Assembly (NCBI RefSeq): GCF_003259505.1
Contig: NZ_QLLK01000003.1
Coordinates: forward strand, 1 to 64,000
Origin: Algoriphagus yeomjeoni
Lineage (GTDB): Bacteria > Bacteroidota > Bacteroidia > Cytophagales > Cyclobacteriaceae
Direction of reading: 5' to 3'
DNA length: 64,000 bases
Under the pieces are notes generated by a model, which searched no databases, was not told where the DNA came from, and saw only the letters and a program-made list of their open reading frames with translations. A program made the position numbers and the translations under genes. Below are positions 62,543 to 64,000 of this stretch, piece by piece (position 1 is the stretch's first letter; each line of letters opens with the position of its first letter).

Positions 62543-63406
62543 ATGCAGTTTTTTTATGGTGTTGAGTATCTTGGTGGAAATAAGCGTATAAATATAATTC
62601 AGCCATTGGTATCTGTTTGTGTACCTACTTTTCAACATTATCAATACATCCAAAAATGCCTTGATAGTATTCTTTCTCAGAGGACCAATTTCACATATGA
62701 AATAATAATTGGAGAGGATGACAGTTCTGATGGTACTAAAGACATTTGCCTTAGTTATGCGGAGTTAAACCAAGATAAAATCAGGCTTTTTTTAAGAAGG
62801 GATGAGGATAAGATGATTAGAAATGGCCGTAAAACAGGTAGACTAAATCATCTTGCGCTTTACCAAAGTGCCAGAGGAAAATACGTTTGTATTTGCGATG
62901 GGGATGATTATTGGGTCAACGAGCAAAAACTTCAGCTCCAAGTAGACTTCATGGAAAAATATCCTACTGCATCTCTCTGTATAACTGATACTGACATTAA
63001 AGGAGGTCTAGTTAGTAGGCCAGCTGACCTCCCTGAGAAGTTTCATGTTTTTTCACCATACGAGCTGAGGAAGAAGAATTATTTTGGTCATATTTCCAGT
63101 TGGATGATGAGAAATGAGATGGAGGAATTACTTAATAATAGAATAGTGTTGAAGACTGAAATAATAGATATGGTGGTATTCACATTTTATAAAAATAGGG
63201 GAGACACTATTTTCATCCCAATAGTGACATCAGTTTATAACTTGAACCCAAATGGGATTTTCAGAGGTAGGTCAAGTTTGGAAAATTGGAAAACTATGGT
63301 GACTATGAACTGGCATTTATTTTATTTTCTGCATAATGACCCAGTTCAATTAACACGAAGTTTTTTATATTCTCTAAGAAGATTTTTTGTTAATTTCCTT
63401 AAATAA
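62543..63406 (+). CDS. Family 2 glycosyltransferase (surface glycan)
   Basis: A 287-residue GT2. VSVCVPTFQHYQYIQKCLDSIL is the start of the GT-A domain, IGEDDSSDGTKDI the nucleotide site, and CDGDDYWVN the DxD-type motif. The C-terminal part is short and lacks membrane helices, so the protein is cytoplasmic and probably membrane-associated. It lies 10 bases after the BKACE gene. Its TAA overlaps the ATT where the next reading frame may begin. Confidence 0.88.
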   Translation: MQFFYGVEYLGGNKRINIIQPLVSVCVPTFQHYQYIQKCLDSILSQRTNFTYEIIIGEDDSSDGTKDICLSYAELNQDKIRLFLRRDEDKMIRNGRKTGRLNHLALYQSARGKYVCICDGDDYWVNEQKLQLQVDFMEKYPTASLCITDTDIKGGLVSRPADLPEKFHVFSPYELRKKNYFGHISSWMMRNEMEELLNNRIVLKTEIIDMVVFTFYKNRGDTIFIPIVTSVYNLNPNGIFRGRSSLENWKTMVTMNWHLFYFLHNDPVQLTRSFLYSLRRFFVNFLK

Positions 63407-64000
63407 TTGAATCGTATACTTTTACTTATTCCCTTTCTCTTGCAATTTCAGACTCAATTAAATTTATAATTCAAAATAATAAAAATATACTTTTAGGTCA
63501 TGGTGATGGAGGGATTCCAAATACTATGGATTTGGAATCAGAGCAGTATGCATGTAGAGATTTTGATGTGATTAAAAATGTTTATCCACCAAATTGTACT
63601 GTTCAAAATCACTTATATCAAGCTAATTTTATTTTTGAGCAAGATTATGAGTTTGAAAAAAAATTGGACTTACCTGTCGAATGTGGTGTGCATAATCCCC
63701 CTGTCTCCTTTATTATTTTGAATTATTTCCTTAATAATTATGGGGTTTATGCAAAGAGGTATATCAATTTAATCCACCCTAGGACTTATATGGCTCCCAA
63801 CTCTTCAATGTCAAATGGGATAATGGTTTAGCCAATGGTAGTAATTTCTTCAATGGCAACAATAAGGCTTGGTGTGACTATTAAGCGAGCTTTCTCAGTT
63901 GGACATCGTTCTATATTGGAGGATTTTGTGACTGTTAATCCTGGAGCAATACTTTGAGGATTTGTTGAGGTTGGTGAAGGTATAGTAATTGGTTCAGGAG
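63406..64000 (+). pseudogene. Acetyl/acyltransferase of NeuD-type, broken by two in-frame stops
   Basis: The reading frame is in one register from about 63406 to the window end. It encodes an N-terminal region with NKNILLGHG and a left-handed beta-helix C terminus (NLIHPRTYMAP, VVISSMATIRLGVTIK, FVTVNPGAIL, FVEVGEGIVIGSG), as in sugar O-acyltransferases of the NeuD/PglD kind. TAG at 63829-63831 and TGA at 63955-63957 interrupt it where Glu/Gln and Ser would be expected. No ATG is in frame before 63526; an ATT at 63406 stands where ATG would overlap the glycosyltransferase stop. It therefore looks like a degraded gene, unless these are sequence errors. Confidence 0.75.

Overview
The window looks like chromosomal DNA of a Bacteroidota bacterium, most likely order Cytophagales and close to Algoriphagus/Cyclobacteriaceae. 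This rests on lineage-typical genes (DUF4199 pairs, DUF4293, DUF4295 next to L33 and L28, DUF5522, the alternative GlmU-like fusion, a Wzi/RemB-type protein, PorT-like barrels, many SpII lipoproteins), moderate-to-low GC, and a near-consensus Bacteroidota promoter (TTTG-N20-TAGCTTTG) before L31. The assignment is inference from recognised families; no database search was run.

Layout. 1-160: 5S rRNA, the end of an rRNA operon, with a terminator. 300-480: copy 1 of a short inverted-repeat element. 674-5668: an apparently inactive dihydroorotase homologue, two DUF4199 membrane proteins and two family 2 glycosyltransferases in one tight operon, then a convergent methyltransferase. 5.8-11.4 kb: TolC-type protein, coiled-coil secreted protein, an SPFH / membrane protein / Arc-like regulator operon, and the ftsY-DUF4295-L33-L28 block. 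11.4-19.7 kb: ornithine aminotransferase, HAD phosphatase, OprO/P-like porin, hemB, an ammonium transporter paired with a porin, and a small repeat-containing secreted protein. 19.7-35.4 kb: GroES-like protein, dnaK, MOSC protein, hemE, several envelope proteins, an ABC exporter, truA, an ECF sigma / anti-sigma-like / envelope protein set, a Cys/Met-metabolism PLP enzyme, a metallo-beta-lactamase-fold protein and a solitary Mrr-type nuclease beside element copy 2. 35.6-43.2 kb: comM, a sulfatase lipoprotein, an MsbA-like exporter and a Wzi/RemB-type barrel. 43.4-51.8 kb: L31, then a long + strand run (GlmU-like, holB, retropepsin-like protease, RimK-like ligase, hemC, cyclophilin, RmlD-like reductase, Na+ symporter). 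52-61.3 kb: PorT-like barrel, five tandem paralogous beta-propeller-like lipoproteins joined by 4-base stop/start overlaps, and a GMC oxidoreductase with its Tat-lipoprotein small subunit. 61.5-64 kb: element copy 3, then the start of a surface-glycan locus (BKACE enzyme, glycosyltransferase, and an acyltransferase reading frame broken by two in-frame stops) that runs off the window.

Most of the window is core chromosome: heme synthesis (hemB, hemE, hemC at three separate sites), translation, chaperones, envelope biogenesis and nitrogen uptake. The parts that look least explained are the five-lipoprotein array (52.9-58.7 kb), the short mobile-like element family (three copies, one with a 12-base flanking direct repeat), a set of four related intergenic palindromes, the inactive dihydroorotase homologue, and the decaying acyltransferase at the right end. 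No CRISPR array, prophage, tRNA or transposase gene was seen.
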